From Idiomarina fontislapidosi (GTDB taxonomy: Bacteria; Pseudomonadota; Gammaproteobacteria; Enterobacterales; Alteromonadaceae), in assembly GCF_003226255.1 (NCBI RefSeq), contig NZ_QJST01000007.1, forward strand, positions 62,001 through 126,000: 64,000 bases of DNA, read 5' to 3'. The position numbers and the translations under genes were made by a program. The notes under the pieces were generated by a model, which saw nothing but the letters and a program-made list of their open reading frames with translations, searched no databases and was not told the DNA's origin. How positions within the stretch are numbered: the stretch's first letter is position 1; every line of letters begins with the position of its first letter. Positions 8,858 to 18,579 of the stretch are shown here, piece after piece.

Positions 8858-9497
8858 ATGGCTGTTGGTCAGCGAGAGGCCACCCACCAAGGTCTTTCCA
8901 TTTATTAACCATCCAGCAGAATAGCTCTGCGGTTTTTTCCGTATCGTACAGCGCAGAGTGCGCCTGCTTTTGATCAAACTCAATACCGGCGGCTTTACAG
9001 GCTTTAATCAGCACTGTTTGACCTAGGGTTAAGGCGGCCAACGACGTGGTATCAAAGCTGACAAACGGATGAAACGGATTACGTTTAATATTCGCACGCT
9101 CAGCAGCGCGCATCAGAAAGCTGTGATCAAAATTCGAGTTATGCCCAACTAATACCGAACGCTGACATCCTGCAGCCTTTTGTGCCTTGCGAATCGGCTT
9201 GAATAGCGCTTTAAGTACTTCGTCTTCGGGCAGCGCTCCGCGCAGTTCTGAATGCGGATCAATACCGTTGAACTCAATTGCAGCTTGTTCGATATTAGCG
9301 CCTTCAAAGGGTTCGACATGGTATTGGTGACTCTCAACCGGTTTGAGCAATCCATTTTCATCAAAATCCATGATGACCGCTGCGATCTCTAACAAGGCAT
9401 CGGTTGATGCATTAAAGCCTGCTGTTTCTACGTCGATAACGACTGGTAGGTAGCCGCGAAAACGCTGCTTCATAAGTGAGTCTTCGGAACCTGACAT
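8856..9497 (-). CDS. rnt: ribonuclease T
   Basis: RNase T is a 3'-5' exoribonuclease that matures the 3' ends of tRNA and other stable RNAs. The 213-residue protein shows the DEDDh motifs: DVETAGF with Asp22/Glu24, HNSNFDHSF, and [11 protein letters not shown] with the catalytic His and Asp. I chose the ATG at 9497 because AGGTG lies 5 bases before it; an upstream in-frame start at 9533 adds 12 residues without support. rnt next to motY, in divergent orientation, is a known Vibrio arrangement. Confidence 0.95.
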   Translation of the reverse strand: MSGSEDSLMKQRFRGYLPVVIDVETAGFNASTDALLEIAAVIMDFDENGLLKPVESHQYHVEPFEGANIEQAAIEFNGIDPHSELRGALPEDEVLKALFKPIRKAQKAAGCQRSVLVGHNSNFDHSFLMRAAERANIKRNPFHPFVSFDTTSLAALTLGQTVLIKACKAAGIEFDQKQAHSALYDTEKTAELFCWMVNKWKDLGGWPLADQQP

Positions 9498-9570
9498 GAA
9501 CACACCTGTATTTGATAAATTTCTAGTGACCATTATGCCAAAGAGTCATGCTTTTTGCTTGTGATTTGGT

Positions 9571-9597
9571 TAAAGGTTATTGCTGTCTGACCGATAC
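9571..9597 (+). promoter_or_regulatory. predicted sigma-28 (FliA) promoter of motY
   Basis: TAAAGGTT, an 11-base spacer and ACCGATAC match the flagellar sigma-28 consensus TAAAGTTT-N11-GCCGATAA at 13 of 16 bases with the exact spacing. The predicted transcript would start about 20 bases before the GTG at 9626. Confidence 0.7.
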
Positions 9598-9625
9598 AGA
9601 ATACGGATGATCAATGGAGGTGCGT

Positions 9626-10537
9626 GTGCGAGTGAATAATACAACCAAGCTATCAACGTTTTTACTGTTGAGTGGCATGTGTGTTGGTACGAGCCCATTT
9701 GCCGAAGCAAACGCGGTTAGATACTACAGCGCCAACTTAGATAATTCACTTTGGTACATGGCTAATAACACGCAGCTTAACTGTGAGTTAGAGCACGTGA
9801 TCCCACGTTTTGGTAAAGTCCAATTTCACAGTGAGGCGAGTAAGCAACTCAACCTAACGATGAAGCTGGATATGCATCAGTTACCCGATGAATATGGTGT
9901 CGCTAGTATTGAGTCTGTACCGCCTCGTTGGCAACCCGGCGCGAATAGTTACGCTATTGGTAGTATGGACTTGTATAAGCAGTTTAACGGCGAACTTGAG
10001 AAGAAAGCAGCTTGGACTTTACTGACCGAATTAGAGAAGGGGCGATATCCTACTTTTCTTTATCAGGATTGGTACAACCAACGCGATCAGGTGGCTGTCG
10101 CAATCTCTTCGGTGAATTTCCGGAGTGCTTACGATGCATTTAAAGGCTGTATTAATGCGTTACTGCCATTTTCCTTCGAAGATATCGCATATACCGTGCT
10201 GAATCACGAAGCTGACAGTGACGAGCTGACAGTCAGTTCGCAACGTAAGCTGAAACAAATCAGTGATTACTTGAAGGTGGATACCAACCTAGATCTTGTA
10301 TTGATTGATTCATACACTGACGCATTGGGTGCGCGCGAACCTAACCAAACGCTGACAGAAGAACGCGCTAATACGATCAAAGCATTTTTTGTCGAACGCG
10401 GCATTAATGCGGAGCGCATTGAGACGGTGGCGCATGGTGAAGACCGACCTATCGAACACAATGATAATGAGATAGGCCGCCAGAAGAACCGCCGCGTTAT
10501 TGTCCAGCTCAGTAAGCCTTCGGGTGTTGAATTTTAA
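9626..10537 (+). CDS. motY: sodium-type flagellar motor protein MotY
   Basis: MotY forms the T ring around the basal body of sodium-driven polar flagella and anchors the PomA/PomB stator. The 303-residue protein has a signal peptide (cleavage likely after AEANA), an N-terminal domain with the MotY-like sequence RYYSANLDNSLWY, and a C-terminal OmpA-like peptidoglycan-binding domain (IDSYTDALG, LTEERANTI, GEDRPIEHN, QKNRRV). I chose GTG 9626 because GGAGG ends 5 bases earlier; the ATG at 9614 overlaps that site. The sigma-28 promoter upstream and the neighbour rnt support MotY over a generic OmpA protein. It overlaps the convergent nth gene by 4 bases. Confidence 0.88.
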   Translation: MRVNNTTKLSTFLLLSGMCVGTSPFAEANAVRYYSANLDNSLWYMANNTQLNCELEHVIPRFGKVQFHSEASKQLNLTMKLDMHQLPDEYGVASIESVPPRWQPGANSYAIGSMDLYKQFNGELEKKAAWTLLTELEKGRYPTFLYQDWYNQRDQVAVAISSVNFRSAYDAFKGCINALLPFSFEDIAYTVLNHEADSDELTVSSQRKLKQISDYLKVDTNLDLVLIDSYTDALGAREPNQTLTEERANTIKAFFVERGINAERIETVAHGEDRPIEHNDNEIGRQKNRRVIVQLSKPSGVEF

Positions 10538-11169
10538 TCGCTGGTTTTATCTTTAAACTCACACAAGTCTTCGATTATACAGCTGCCACACCTGGGTTTT
10601 CGTGCGACACAGGTGTAACGCCCGTGCAAGATGAGCCAGTGATGAACATCGACTTTAAATTCTTTAGGAACGACTTTTAGAAGCTTTTGCTCAACCTCAT
10701 TGACGTTTTTACCAGGGGCCAATTTGGTTCGGTTCGATACACGGTAAATGTGCGTATCCACCGCGATGGTGGGCCAACCGAATGCCGTGTTAAGCACAAC
10801 GTTAGCTGTTTTGCGTCCGACCCCCGGTAATGCCTCAAGTGCCTCGCGGCTCTCAGGTACTTCACCGTTATACTGCTCCACTAATATCTTGCACGTCTTG
10901 TAGGCGTTCTCTGCTTTTGAGTTGAACAAGCCAATGGTTTTGATGTAATCCTTAATTCCATCAACGCCAAGCGCAAGCATTGTTTCTGCGGTTGGCGCAG
11001 CAGGAAATAGCTTTCGTGTCGCCTTATTAACACCCACGTCGGTTGCTTGCGCCGATAACAATACGGCGATCAGCAACTGGAAAGGGGATTCATACTCTAA
11101 CTCAGTGGTTGGATTCGGGTTGTTATCCCGTAAACGGCTTAAAATTTGGTAACGTTTATCTTTATTCAT
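10534..11169 (-). CDS. nth: endonuclease III
   Basis: Nth is a DNA glycosylase/AP lyase that removes oxidised pyrimidines. The 211-residue protein has the helix-hairpin-helix LPGVGRKTAN with catalytic Lys120, the catalytic Asp138 in VDTHIYR, and the C-terminal [4Fe-4S] loop of four Cys (C-x6-C-x2-C-x5-C). Both catalytic positions are numbered as in E. coli. It starts 5 bases after rsxE and is the last gene of the rsxABCDGE-nth operon, an order conserved in enterobacteria. Confidence 0.97.
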   Translation of the reverse strand: MNKDKRYQILSRLRDNNPNPTTELEYESPFQLLIAVLLSAQATDVGVNKATRKLFPAAPTAETMLALGVDGIKDYIKTIGLFNSKAENAYKTCKILVEQYNGEVPESREALEALPGVGRKTANVVLNTAFGWPTIAVDTHIYRVSNRTKLAPGKNVNEVEQKLLKVVPKEFKVDVHHWLILHGRYTCVARKPRCGSCIIEDLCEFKDKTSD

Positions 11170-11174
11170 AGTGT

Positions 11175-11864
11175 TTAACTTTCAGCGGTCACGCGAGCAC
11201 GGGTGACGGTCTTCTCGGTTTTGTGTAACTGTGCGCGTTTAGCATCAATACGATTTTTTATCGCAATAATAAAGCCCATACCGATAAATGCACCTGGCGG
11301 TAGAATAGCTAACAGAAGTGGATAATCGAGGCTGAATAGTTCGATACGTAATTGTTTAGCCCACTCGCCTAAAAGGAGCTCAGCACCGTCAAACAGGGTG
11401 CCATTACCGAGTACTTCGCGCAGCCCACCTAACACAACTAGAACGGCGGCAAAGCCAAGACCCATCATAAGGCCATCCACTGCGGCATAGTTCCACTTAT
11501 TTTTAGAGGCATAGGCCTCTGCGCGCCCAATAATCGCGCAGTTGGTCACGATCAGCGGGATGAAGATACCTAGGGTCTGATACAGTTGATATACATAGGC
11601 ATTCATTAGCAACTGGATTATGGTCACGAATGTGGCGATAACCATTACAAAGACAGGAATCCGTATTTCTTGCGGAACCCATTGGCGGACCAAGGATACG
11701 GTAATATTAGAGCCTATCAGCACAAATAAGGTCGCAAGACCCAGGCCCAATGCGTTGGTCACGGAGGCTGTCACTGCGAGCAATGGGCAAAGCCCGAGCA
11801 GCTGAACGAGGGCGGGGTTATTTTCCCATAAACCCTGTTTGGTTAGCGTCTTAAATTCACTCAT
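11175..11864 (-). CDS. rsxE: electron transport complex subunit RsxE
   Basis: RsxE (RnfE) is an integral membrane subunit of the Rsx/Rnf ion-pumping NADH:ferredoxin-type complex, which in E. coli also keeps SoxR reduced. About six membrane helices are predicted in the 229-residue protein; [11 protein letters not shown] near the N-terminus and [13 protein letters not shown] are family motifs with Cys residues that ligate the intramembrane Fe-S centre together with RsxA. I chose ATG 11864 with GGAAGG upstream rather than the GTG at 11873. Its start overlaps the rsxG stop by 8 bases. Confidence 0.94.
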   Translation of the reverse strand: MSEFKTLTKQGLWENNPALVQLLGLCPLLAVTASVTNALGLGLATLFVLIGSNITVSLVRQWVPQEIRIPVFVMVIATFVTIIQLLMNAYVYQLYQTLGIFIPLIVTNCAIIGRAEAYASKNKWNYAAVDGLMMGLGFAAVLVVLGGLREVLGNGTLFDGAELLLGEWAKQLRIELFSLDYPLLLAILPPGAFIGMGFIIAIKNRIDAKRAQLHKTEKTVTRARVTAES

Positions 11865-12510
11865 GGCTTTCACCTTCCAAAGCAGAATGACAATTCGGTA
11901 ATGATGTTTGGAACAGTTGGGTACTGTTTTGCTGCAAATACCACGTCGCCGATTTTACCGCGCCGACCACAGCGCGTGGTGTTATTGTGGCGCCGGTAAA
12001 CTGGTCAAACATACCCCCGTCACGCTGAACCGCCCAACGTTCGTCGTCTTGGCTTCGCAAGCGTTTGCCAGCAAACGAGGTTATCCAATCACTCTTTTGT
12101 TTTTCAATTTTATCGCCAAGGCCAGGTGTTTCTTGGTGTTGAAGTGTTCTGACACCAAGTACCTCACCGCTGGGTTTAATCGCTACAAGTAAGCGAATTT
12201 TGCCCGAGTAACCATTGGGGGCGACCGCCTCGACGGCAAGCGCACTCGGTTCACCTGCTAAATAACCTCGGTATACGGGAACAGGTTGCTCGCTCAGCGC
12301 TGGTTCTGAGAGCAGACCACACGAGTGATAAAGATCGTTGTCATGCAGCGTTGGTGGAATAATCTCATTCAATGACGCAAGTGTTTGCGCGCGTTGTTGT
12401 TCACCGATAGCTTCCTTGGTCAGCGCTTCTACACCCAGCACCAAACCGGTCGAAACGAGCGCGAATAGACCGAGCAACAAGCCGTTCTTCTGCATGCTAT
12501 TCAGTGTCAT
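11857..12510 (-). CDS. rsxG: electron transport complex subunit RsxG
   Basis: RsxG (RnfG) is a mostly periplasmic subunit anchored by one N-terminal helix, carrying covalently bound FMN. The 217-residue protein shows the anchor at about residues 9-30, the ETPGLGDKI motif and the flavinylation motif TGATIT, in which the second Thr is the expected FMN attachment residue. The visible start [10 protein letters not shown] overlaps the rsxD stop by 14 bases. Confidence 0.94.
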   Translation of the reverse strand: MTLNSMQKNGLLLGLFALVSTGLVLGVEALTKEAIGEQQRAQTLASLNEIIPPTLHDNDLYHSCGLLSEPALSEQPVPVYRGYLAGEPSALAVEAVAPNGYSGKIRLLVAIKPSGEVLGVRTLQHQETPGLGDKIEKQKSDWITSFAGKRLRSQDDERWAVQRDGGMFDQFTGATITPRAVVGAVKSATWYLQQNSTQLFQTSLPNCHSALEGESHE

Positions 12511-13570
12511 GTTTCGCTCCTACATGATGACCGTATACCGTGGGGCGAGTGTAACGATCGATGATAGGTACACACAGGTTGGCGAGCAAGACTGCGAACG
12601 CCACGGCATCTGGGTAGCCGCCCCAGGTTCTAATTATCCAAACCAATACACCAATCAGTAGGCCAAACAATAAACGACCGCGATCGGATGTGGCGGCCGA
12701 TACGGGATCGGTCGCGATAAAGAAAGCGCCAAGCATGGTCGCACCGCTCAGGGCATGAAATACCGGACCAGGCATCACACTCGGTGCAAAAATATGTGCT
12801 AGGAAGCTGGGAATAAGCAAACCGGCAAGAAATCCAACGGGGATATGCCAACGAATAACGCGCTGTTGCAACAAAATGGCGCCGCCGAGTAAAAAGCCCA
12901 AGTTAAGCCACTGCCAACCGATACCGGCGAGGCTTGCCATCATGGGTTGTTGATAAGCCTCAGCGAGGATTTGTCCTTGGTCAAGCGCGGTTTTTACACC
13001 ATCCAGTGGGGTTGCCATGGAGATGCCATCGATCGTCGTGCGTAATTGCTCAACATCATAGCCTGAAGGTGTGTATTCAAAGATGATGGTGTGCAGCGTT
13101 TGCCAGATGCCCAAATCATAAGGCGCAATTGGAGCGGCGGGTAACCAGTGCGTCATTTGCACAGGGAACGAAATAAGCAGCAGTACGTAGCCCGCCATAG
13201 CAGGATTAAAGATGTTCTGACCCATACCGCCATAGACCTGCTTGACGACCACAATTGAAAATAGCGTGCCGATCACGATAATCCACCAGGGCGCTAGAGG
13301 CGGAATACTGATAGCAAGCAATACTGCAGTGACAAGTGCGGTATTATCGCGCAGTGCCTGACGCGCGCTGCGTTCACGCGCCCAAACACAGATTGACTCA
13401 GACAGATAGGCGACACTGACTGCAATTAGAATTTGAAACCAAACACCCCAACCAAAGAAATACGATTGAATGAGCACCCCAGGAATGAGCGCAAATACCA
13501 CCCATGCCATCACTTGGTTGGTCTTTTTTTGACTGTGACCATGTGGGGCGGCTGCCACTTTAAAACTCAT
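12497..13570 (-). CDS. rsxD: electron transport complex subunit RsxD
   Basis: RsxD (RnfD) is a multi-spanning membrane subunit with covalent FMN, related to NqrB. The 357-residue protein has many hydrophobic helices, the sequence NPAMAGYVLLL and the motif LSGATMLGAFFIATDP that contains the flavinylation Thr (SGATM). AGGAGG is visible before the ATG, and the start abuts the rsxC stop (shared base 13570). Confidence 0.95.
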   Translation of the reverse strand: MSFKVAAAPHGHSQKKTNQVMAWVVFALIPGVLIQSYFFGWGVWFQILIAVSVAYLSESICVWARERSARQALRDNTALVTAVLLAISIPPLAPWWIIVIGTLFSIVVVKQVYGGMGQNIFNPAMAGYVLLLISFPVQMTHWLPAAPIAPYDLGIWQTLHTIIFEYTPSGYDVEQLRTTIDGISMATPLDGVKTALDQGQILAEAYQQPMMASLAGIGWQWLNLGFLLGGAILLQQRVIRWHIPVGFLAGLLIPSFLAHIFAPSVMPGPVFHALSGATMLGAFFIATDPVSAATSDRGRLLFGLLIGVLVWIIRTWGGYPDAVAFAVLLANLCVPIIDRYTRPTVYGHHVGAKHDTE

Positions 13571-15429
13571 TATTGTTTATCCTCCTGATCGCGCGCTTGT
13601 TTCTTCTTTTTCGCGCGAGCAATCGCTGCCGCAACGGCTGCCGACTTATCTTGCGCGGGGCGGGGTTGTGCGGTGGCTTCGTCACTCGCTTCGCTTCCAG
13701 CGCTCCTGTCAGCGCCTGCTTCGGATTCACTCGCTGCCTGCTGTGCAGCTTTCTTCGCTTTGGCTCGCTCGATAGCGGCGGCTACTGCCGCTGACTTCTT
13801 AGACTTTTCTTCAGGTTGCGAACCTGTCGGTTGTTCAGCAGCAGCGTTGCCACCCTCTTGCGCCGCCTTTTTGGCTTTCGCACGGGCAATCGCAGCCGCT
13901 ACCGCCGACGATTTACCGTCGTGGCTAGCTTCTTGTTGAGGCGCTTCTTCAGCTTGTTGTTGCTGCATCTGTTTACGCGCTTCTGCCGCTTTTCGGTGAC
14001 GCTCTAAACGTTCTTCTTTCTCCCGCTCTAAACGCGCCTGGCGAGCTTCAAAGCGTTGTTTGGCAAGTTCCGCTTTGGCTTGTTCACGTGCCTGGTTACG
14101 TATCTGTGACTTCGCTTGACGATAATAGTGGACGAGAGGGATTTCGCTCGGGCAAACAAAGGCACATGCACCACACTCGATACAGTCAAACAGATTATTT
14201 TCTTCAAGTGCTGGATAATCTTTGGCTTTTGCCAACCACTGCAACTGCTGCGGTTGCAGGCTAGCTGGGCATACTTCCGCACAGGCGCCACAGCGAATAC
14301 ATGCCATTTCATCACCCGGGGGCGGAAGTTCTTGCTTACTGGGGACTAAAATACAGTTGGTCGTCTTCACAACGGGAACGGCGGTGATAGGCAATGTGAA
14401 GCCCATCATTGGACCACCCATGATGACGCGTTGGTCTTTCTCTGGTTTGAAGCCAGCGTAGTCAAGCAGGGCATCCACGGGGGTTCCAAGCGGCGCCCAG
14501 ACGTTTCCAGGGTGTTCAATACATTCACCGGTGAGTGTCACGACGCGCTCGATTAATGGCTTATCGTCAATGACGGCCTCTTTAACAGCAAAGGCCGTCC
14601 CCACATTTTGCATAATGATACCCATCTCAATGGGGAGTTGTTTGCTCGGCACCTCATGCCCAGTGAGCAATTGGATGAGTTGTTTTTCGCCACCGGAGGG
14701 GTACTTGGTGGGTACCACGCGCAGTTCAATATCATCATATTCCGCTATCGCTACGCGCATGCTTTCGATAGCCTCGGGCTTATTGTCTTCGATGGCAAGC
14801 AAGGTTGTATCGGCGCCCGTGATGTACGCCAAAATTCTCATACCGAGCACGATCGCTTGCGCGTACTCACGCATTAAACGGTCATCGGCACAAATATAAG
14901 GTTCGCATTCAACGCCGTTAATAATGAGGTAACTTACTGGTTTTTGTTGCGCCAGTTTTTGCGAGGTAGGGAACCCGGCACCACCCAAGCCTGCAACACC
15001 TGCGGCTTGAATGATATCTAACAACTCGGCTTTATCATGCTGCTGGTAATCAACCAGAGGGTGGCGCTCGCGCCATTCATCCTCGCCGTCGGGGCTGATG
15101 ATAATGGCTTGTTCTGGCAGGCCCGACGCGTGCGACATCGGACGTTGTTCAATGGCTTTTACTGTGCCTGAAGTGGGGGCATGCAACGGCAGCCCTTGAT
15201 GCAAAGCTGCATCCGTTAAAGGCTGACCTTTTAAAACGCGCTCGCCCACTGCGACGGTACATTGCCCAGACAGTCCAATATGTTGGCGCAATGGCAGAAT
15301 AAGCTCGGCAGCGTATGGCACACGACTCAGCGGTTGTTCACTGGCGGGCTGCTTCCGTTCGGGTGGATGAATGCCGCCTGGGAAGCGGGCAATTTGACCT
15401 GACTCAACGAACTGCTTGATGTCTTGCAT
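13570..15429 (-). CDS. rsxC: electron transport complex subunit RsxC with Ala/Lys-rich repeat tail
   Basis: RsxC (RnfC) is the peripheral subunit that takes electrons from NADH through FMN and two [4Fe-4S] clusters. The 619-residue protein starts MQDIKQFVESGQIARFPGG, then GGAGFPTSQK and INGVECEPY nucleotide-binding regions, and two ferredoxin clusters (CIRCGACAEVCP and CIECGACAFVCP) near residues 375-425. A charged coiled-coil region follows, then three degenerate copies of a KSAAVAAAIARAKAKK unit. I chose ATG 15429; the frame stays open to 15600, but the extra residues overlap rsxB and have no family match. Confidence 0.94.
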   Translation of the reverse strand: MQDIKQFVESGQIARFPGGIHPPERKQPASEQPLSRVPYAAELILPLRQHIGLSGQCTVAVGERVLKGQPLTDAALHQGLPLHAPTSGTVKAIEQRPMSHASGLPEQAIIISPDGEDEWRERHPLVDYQQHDKAELLDIIQAAGVAGLGGAGFPTSQKLAQQKPVSYLIINGVECEPYICADDRLMREYAQAIVLGMRILAYITGADTTLLAIEDNKPEAIESMRVAIAEYDDIELRVVPTKYPSGGEKQLIQLLTGHEVPSKQLPIEMGIIMQNVGTAFAVKEAVIDDKPLIERVVTLTGECIEHPGNVWAPLGTPVDALLDYAGFKPEKDQRVIMGGPMMGFTLPITAVPVVKTTNCILVPSKQELPPPGDEMACIRCGACAEVCPASLQPQQLQWLAKAKDYPALEENNLFDCIECGACAFVCPSEIPLVHYYRQAKSQIRNQAREQAKAELAKQRFEARQARLEREKEERLERHRKAAEARKQMQQQQAEEAPQQEASHDGKSSAVAAAIARAKAKKAAQEGGNAAAEQPTGSQPEEKSKKSAAVAAAIERAKAKKAAQQAASESEAGADRSAGSEASDEATAQPRPAQDKSAAVAAAIARAKKKKQARDQEDKQ

Positions 15430-15433
15430 CGTC

Positions 15434-16018
15434 TTACTCCACCACTTTGACCGGAATGGTATCGGCTTTATAAATATTCTGCTTGACGCTATCGAGGTTC
15501 CATTGCCATGTCTCTGGCTTCGTCTCGACCTCCACCATATCAATACAGTCGACAGGGCAAGGCTCAACGCACAAGTCACAGCCCGTGCATTCATGTTCAA
15601 TCACGGTATGCATCTGTTTTGCTGCGCCTAAGATGGCATCAACCGGACACGCCTGAATACACTTGGTACAACCAATGCACTCATCTTCGCGAATCACGGC
15701 AACTTTTTTGACACTTTCTTCGCCGTGAGCAGAGTCCAGCGGTTTCGCTTCGACACCCATGAGATCAGCAAGCTTTTTAATGGTTGCTTCGCCACCCGGT
15801 GGACATTTATTAATTTCGTCACCATTGGCTATCGCCTCCGCATAAGGTCGACAGCCCGGATAGCCGCATTGACCGCACTGCGTTTGCGGCAATATTTCAT
15901 CAATTTGCTCAACGATAGGATCGCTTTCCACTTTAAATTTTATGGCGGCGAAACCTAAAATTAAGCCAAATATCAGCGCTAAAGCGCCAATAGCAAGTAA
16001 ACCAACGACAAAACTCAT
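15434..16018 (-). CDS. rsxB: electron transport complex subunit RsxB
   Basis: RsxB (RnfB) is a membrane-anchored iron-sulfur protein that relays electrons within the complex. The 194-residue protein has an N-terminal helix, an Fe-S domain with C-x2-C-x4-C ([11 protein letters not shown]) and a distant Cys in NKCPPGG, and two ferredoxin-type clusters ([24 protein letters not shown]). The start shares base 16018 with the rsxA stop region, so translation is probably coupled. Confidence 0.96.
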   Translation of the reverse strand: MSFVVGLLAIGALALIFGLILGFAAIKFKVESDPIVEQIDEILPQTQCGQCGYPGCRPYAEAIANGDEINKCPPGGEATIKKLADLMGVEAKPLDSAHGEESVKKVAVIREDECIGCTKCIQACPVDAILGAAKQMHTVIEHECTGCDLCVEPCPVDCIDMVEVETKPETWQWNLDSVKQNIYKADTIPVKVVE

Positions 16019-16599
16019 TACTGCGTCACCAAACCACTAAAGCCCATGAATGCGAGCGACATCAAGCCTGCGGTAATCATCGCAATCGCCGAGCCTTTAA
16101 AAGCCTGCGGCACATCGGCGGCAGCAAGCCGCTCGCGAATACCAGAAAATAAAATGAGAACGAGTGAGAAGCCTACTGCGGCACCAAAACCATATACGAT
16201 CGACTGTACAAAGTTGTGTTGTTCATTAATGTTTAAAAGCGCGACGCCCAGCACTGCACAATTTGTCGTAATGAGCGGTAGGAATATCCCCAGTAGACGA
16301 TATAACGTGGGACTGGTTTTGTGTACAACCATCTCGGTAAATTGCACAACCACGGCAATAACCAATATAAAGCTCAATGTTTGCAACGCCATGAGGCCCA
16401 GCGGCTCAAGCAAGTACTGGTTGACAAGGTAACTACAGACGGACGCAAGGGTTAAAACAAATGTGGTGGCCGCTGACATACCAATGGCGGTATCGAGTTT
16501 GTTCGATACACCCATAAAAGGGCAGAGCCCTAAAAATTTAACCAGCACAAAATTGTTGACCAATACGGTGCCAATCAGCAGCAGTAAGTAGTCCGTCAT
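16018..16599 (-). CDS. rsxA: electron transport complex subunit RsxA
   Basis: RsxA (RnfA) is an integral membrane subunit homologous to RsxE; together they form the ion channel and hold an Fe-S centre. The 193-residue protein has six predicted helices, the sequences [12 protein letters not shown] and [12 protein letters not shown] with the conserved Cys residues. I chose ATG 16599 because [19 protein letters not shown] is the conserved family start and GGAAG precedes it; the open frame reaches 16662. It is the first gene of the rsxABCDGE-nth operon. Confidence 0.95.
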   Translation of the reverse strand: MTDYLLLLIGTVLVNNFVLVKFLGLCPFMGVSNKLDTAIGMSAATTFVLTLASVCSYLVNQYLLEPLGLMALQTLSFILVIAVVVQFTEMVVHKTSPTLYRLLGIFLPLITTNCAVLGVALLNINEQHNFVQSIVYGFGAAVGFSLVLILFSGIRERLAAADVPQAFKGSAIAMITAGLMSLAFMGFSGLVTQ

Positions 16600-16787
16600 T
16601 CGATTCTTCCACACGTCATTTAAATCAGCGCCTATTATCGGTGTTTTGGTGTTGATAAACAACAGATGGAGGTCAATAGAAGTGGTAATAACCCAGTCAT
16701 GTTGTCATTGATATTTAACGTAACTGACTCGCGACTGTCATTTTGTTAGCGCAATGTAACACGCAAGCCAATAAACGGGGCATTGTC

Positions 16788-17324
16788 ATGGTCTGGTTAA
16801 CAGCATTACAAGAAACCGCGTTACGCGTCGATTTAAGCTGGTTCGCTCGCATACATCGTTTAAACCAACGCCGTTGGATCGCCTTCAGTGCCGAGTGCTT
16901 CTCCCGTTCCGGTGATGGCTATTGGTATGTACTGTTCGGGCTGCTATTGATGTTGCACAGCGCCGACGGACAATCGTTTTTTGCCGCCTGTGCCGCCATA
17001 TTCTTGTTTGAAAGACCGCTGTACTGGTGGTTAAAAAATAAGTTCAAGCGCGCGCGTCCGACAGCGCTGCTGGTTCAGAAAAAGCTCTTTGTTGCGCAGG
17101 ATGAATTTAGCTTTCCTTCTGGGCATACGTGCGCGGCGTTTATCTTCATTACTTGCCTCTCTTATTACTACCCAATGATTGCACTCTGTTTATTGCCTTG
17201 GGCTTGCGCGGTTGGCATTTCACGGGTGGTAGTAGGCGCTCACTATGTGTCTGATGTCTGCGTAGGCGCACTACTTGGCATCACCTTTGTCGAAACCTTC
17301 TTTCTTATCCATTCTGCATTCTAA
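16788..17324 (+). CDS. PAP2-family membrane phosphatase
   Basis: Type-2 phosphatidic acid phosphatases dephosphorylate lipid phosphates or undecaprenyl pyrophosphate in the membrane. The 178-residue protein has several membrane helices and the three phosphatase motifs: a short K-x-x-R-A-RP motif (KFKRARP), FPSGHT, and SRVVVGAHYVSD with the catalytic His. ATG 16788 has GGGG 7 bases upstream; an earlier in-frame TTG (16743) has none. It is followed after 8 bases by a glycosyltransferase gene, so the pair may act in cell-envelope or lipid-linked sugar metabolism. The exact substrate is unknown. Confidence 0.88.
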   Translation: MVWLTALQETALRVDLSWFARIHRLNQRRWIAFSAECFSRSGDGYWYVLFGLLLMLHSADGQSFFAACAAIFLFERPLYWWLKNKFKRARPTALLVQKKLFVAQDEFSFPSGHTCAAFIFITCLSYYYPMIALCLLPWACAVGISRVVVGAHYVSDVCVGALLGITFVETFFLIHSAF

Positions 17325-17332
17325 GGTTAACT

Positions 17333-18358
17333 ATGCGAATATTGTTCGGTATTCAAGGAACGGGTAACGGACATTTGAGCCGTTGTCACACACTATCAAA
17401 ATGGCTAAACCACCACGCGGTTGATGTCGATTATCTTATTTCAGGACGTGCTCCCAGCCGTTTATTTGATATGAGTGCGTTCGGTGACTATCAATGGCGT
17501 CAAGGTCTCAGTTTTGCAACACAAAATGGTCGCGTTGACTACTTGAATACCTGCCGTAATAACTCACTAAAGCAGTTTTGGTCAGACGTTAATAGCATCG
17601 ACTTGTCGGCTTACGACTTGGTATTAAGTGATTATGAGCCCGTCACTGCATGGGCTGCCAAGCGGTCAAAGAAGCCGTGCATTGGTATAGGGCGGCAGTA
17701 TGCATTTAAAGAGCCATCGCTGTACTCTAAATTGAATCTTTTTCAACGAGGTTTAATTGATTATTTTGCACCCGCATCGCGCTGGTTAGGCATGCATTGG
17801 CAGCCACTTGATAATTGCATTGCTCCGATCGTAAGAGAACACGCTCCTGAATCAGGCGTGAGCCAACGCCACGTTCTTGTTTACTTACCATTTGAGAACC
17901 TAGAGCATGTAGTCGATGCGTTGATTCCACTAAAATCGTATCAATTCTCGGTGTTTCATCCGAGTATAAAGAGCACAGACAATCTTGATGCCCCACATAT
18001 ATTCGGTTTTCCGCCTTCACGGGAGAGTTTTAAGCGTCAATTTGAGAGCGCTGAATATGTATTGGCCAACGCGGGTTTTGAGACGACCTGCGAAGCGTTA
18101 CAAGGCGATAAGCAGTTCGCGGTGAAGCCACTAAAAGGACAATTTGAACAACACTGGAATGCCAAGCTACTGGCAACTAACCAGTTAGCTCAGGTGATGA
18201 GCGAGATTACCGAGGATAACGTGCGAACTTGGTTGTTGAGCGGTCAGAACAAGCCACTAGAGTATGAATGGCCGAATATGGCAGACAATATTGCACAGTG
18301 GATAAAACAAGGCGCAGAGGGTACTACACAGGAGCAATTAGTAAGGCTTTGGGCGTAA
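17333..18358 (+). CDS. MJ1255/VC2487-type glycosyltransferase
   Basis: A 341-residue protein of the MJ1255/VC2487 family, related to GT-B glycosyltransferases of the MurG/UGT type. The N-terminal MRILFGIQGTGNGHLSR is the family hallmark, a Rossmann-like first strand with a GxGxGHxxR motif. A later ANAGFETTCEAL segment matches the donor-binding GGFxTxxE region, and the KPLKGQFEQHWNA segment follows. Acceptor and donor are unknown. It starts 8 bases after the PAP2 phosphatase gene and probably shares its transcript. Confidence 0.85.
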   Translation: MRILFGIQGTGNGHLSRCHTLSKWLNHHAVDVDYLISGRAPSRLFDMSAFGDYQWRQGLSFATQNGRVDYLNTCRNNSLKQFWSDVNSIDLSAYDLVLSDYEPVTAWAAKRSKKPCIGIGRQYAFKEPSLYSKLNLFQRGLIDYFAPASRWLGMHWQPLDNCIAPIVREHAPESGVSQRHVLVYLPFENLEHVVDALIPLKSYQFSVFHPSIKSTDNLDAPHIFGFPPSRESFKRQFESAEYVLANAGFETTCEALQGDKQFAVKPLKGQFEQHWNAKLLATNQLAQVMSEITEDNVRTWLLSGQNKPLEYEWPNMADNIAQWIKQGAEGTTQEQLVRLWA

Positions 18359-18374
18359 TTGGAACTTTAAGAGA

Positions 18375-18451
18375 TGGCTCCCCAGGTTGGATTCGAACCA
18401 ACGACACATGGATTAACAGTCCACCGCTCTAACCAACTGAGCTACTGGGGA
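18375..18451 (-). tRNA. tRNA-Asn (GTT), copy 1
   Basis: A 77-base cloverleaf on the minus strand: acceptor TCCCCAG pairing with CTGGGGA, anticodon loop CTGTTAA (GTT), T arm GTTGG-TTCGAAT-CCAAC, and encoded CCA. It is the promoter-distal member of an identical pair. Confidence 0.97.
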
Positions 18452-18482
18452 ACAATAAAACTATTGCAGAGTTAAAACGCGT

Positions 18483-18559
18483 TGGCTCCCCAGGTTGGAT
18501 TCGAACCAACGACACATGGATTAACAGTCCACCGCTCTAACCAACTGAGCTACTGGGGA
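18483..18559 (-). tRNA. tRNA-Asn (GTT), copy 2
   Basis: Identical to the copy at 18375-18451, with encoded CCA. The two are 31 bases apart and read from the promoter at 18580-18608. Confidence 0.97.
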
Positions 18560-18579
18560 ACACGTCTTAACGGCGTCGA

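Noticed and set aside
13673-14461. Several long open frames antisense to rsxC
   Set aside because: They are low-complexity Ala/Ser-rich or Cys-rich shadows of the rsxC repeats and lack ribosome binding sites or homology.
15430-15600. N-terminal extension of rsxC
   Set aside because: The open frame overlaps rsxB and has no family match; the conserved RsxC start is at 15429.
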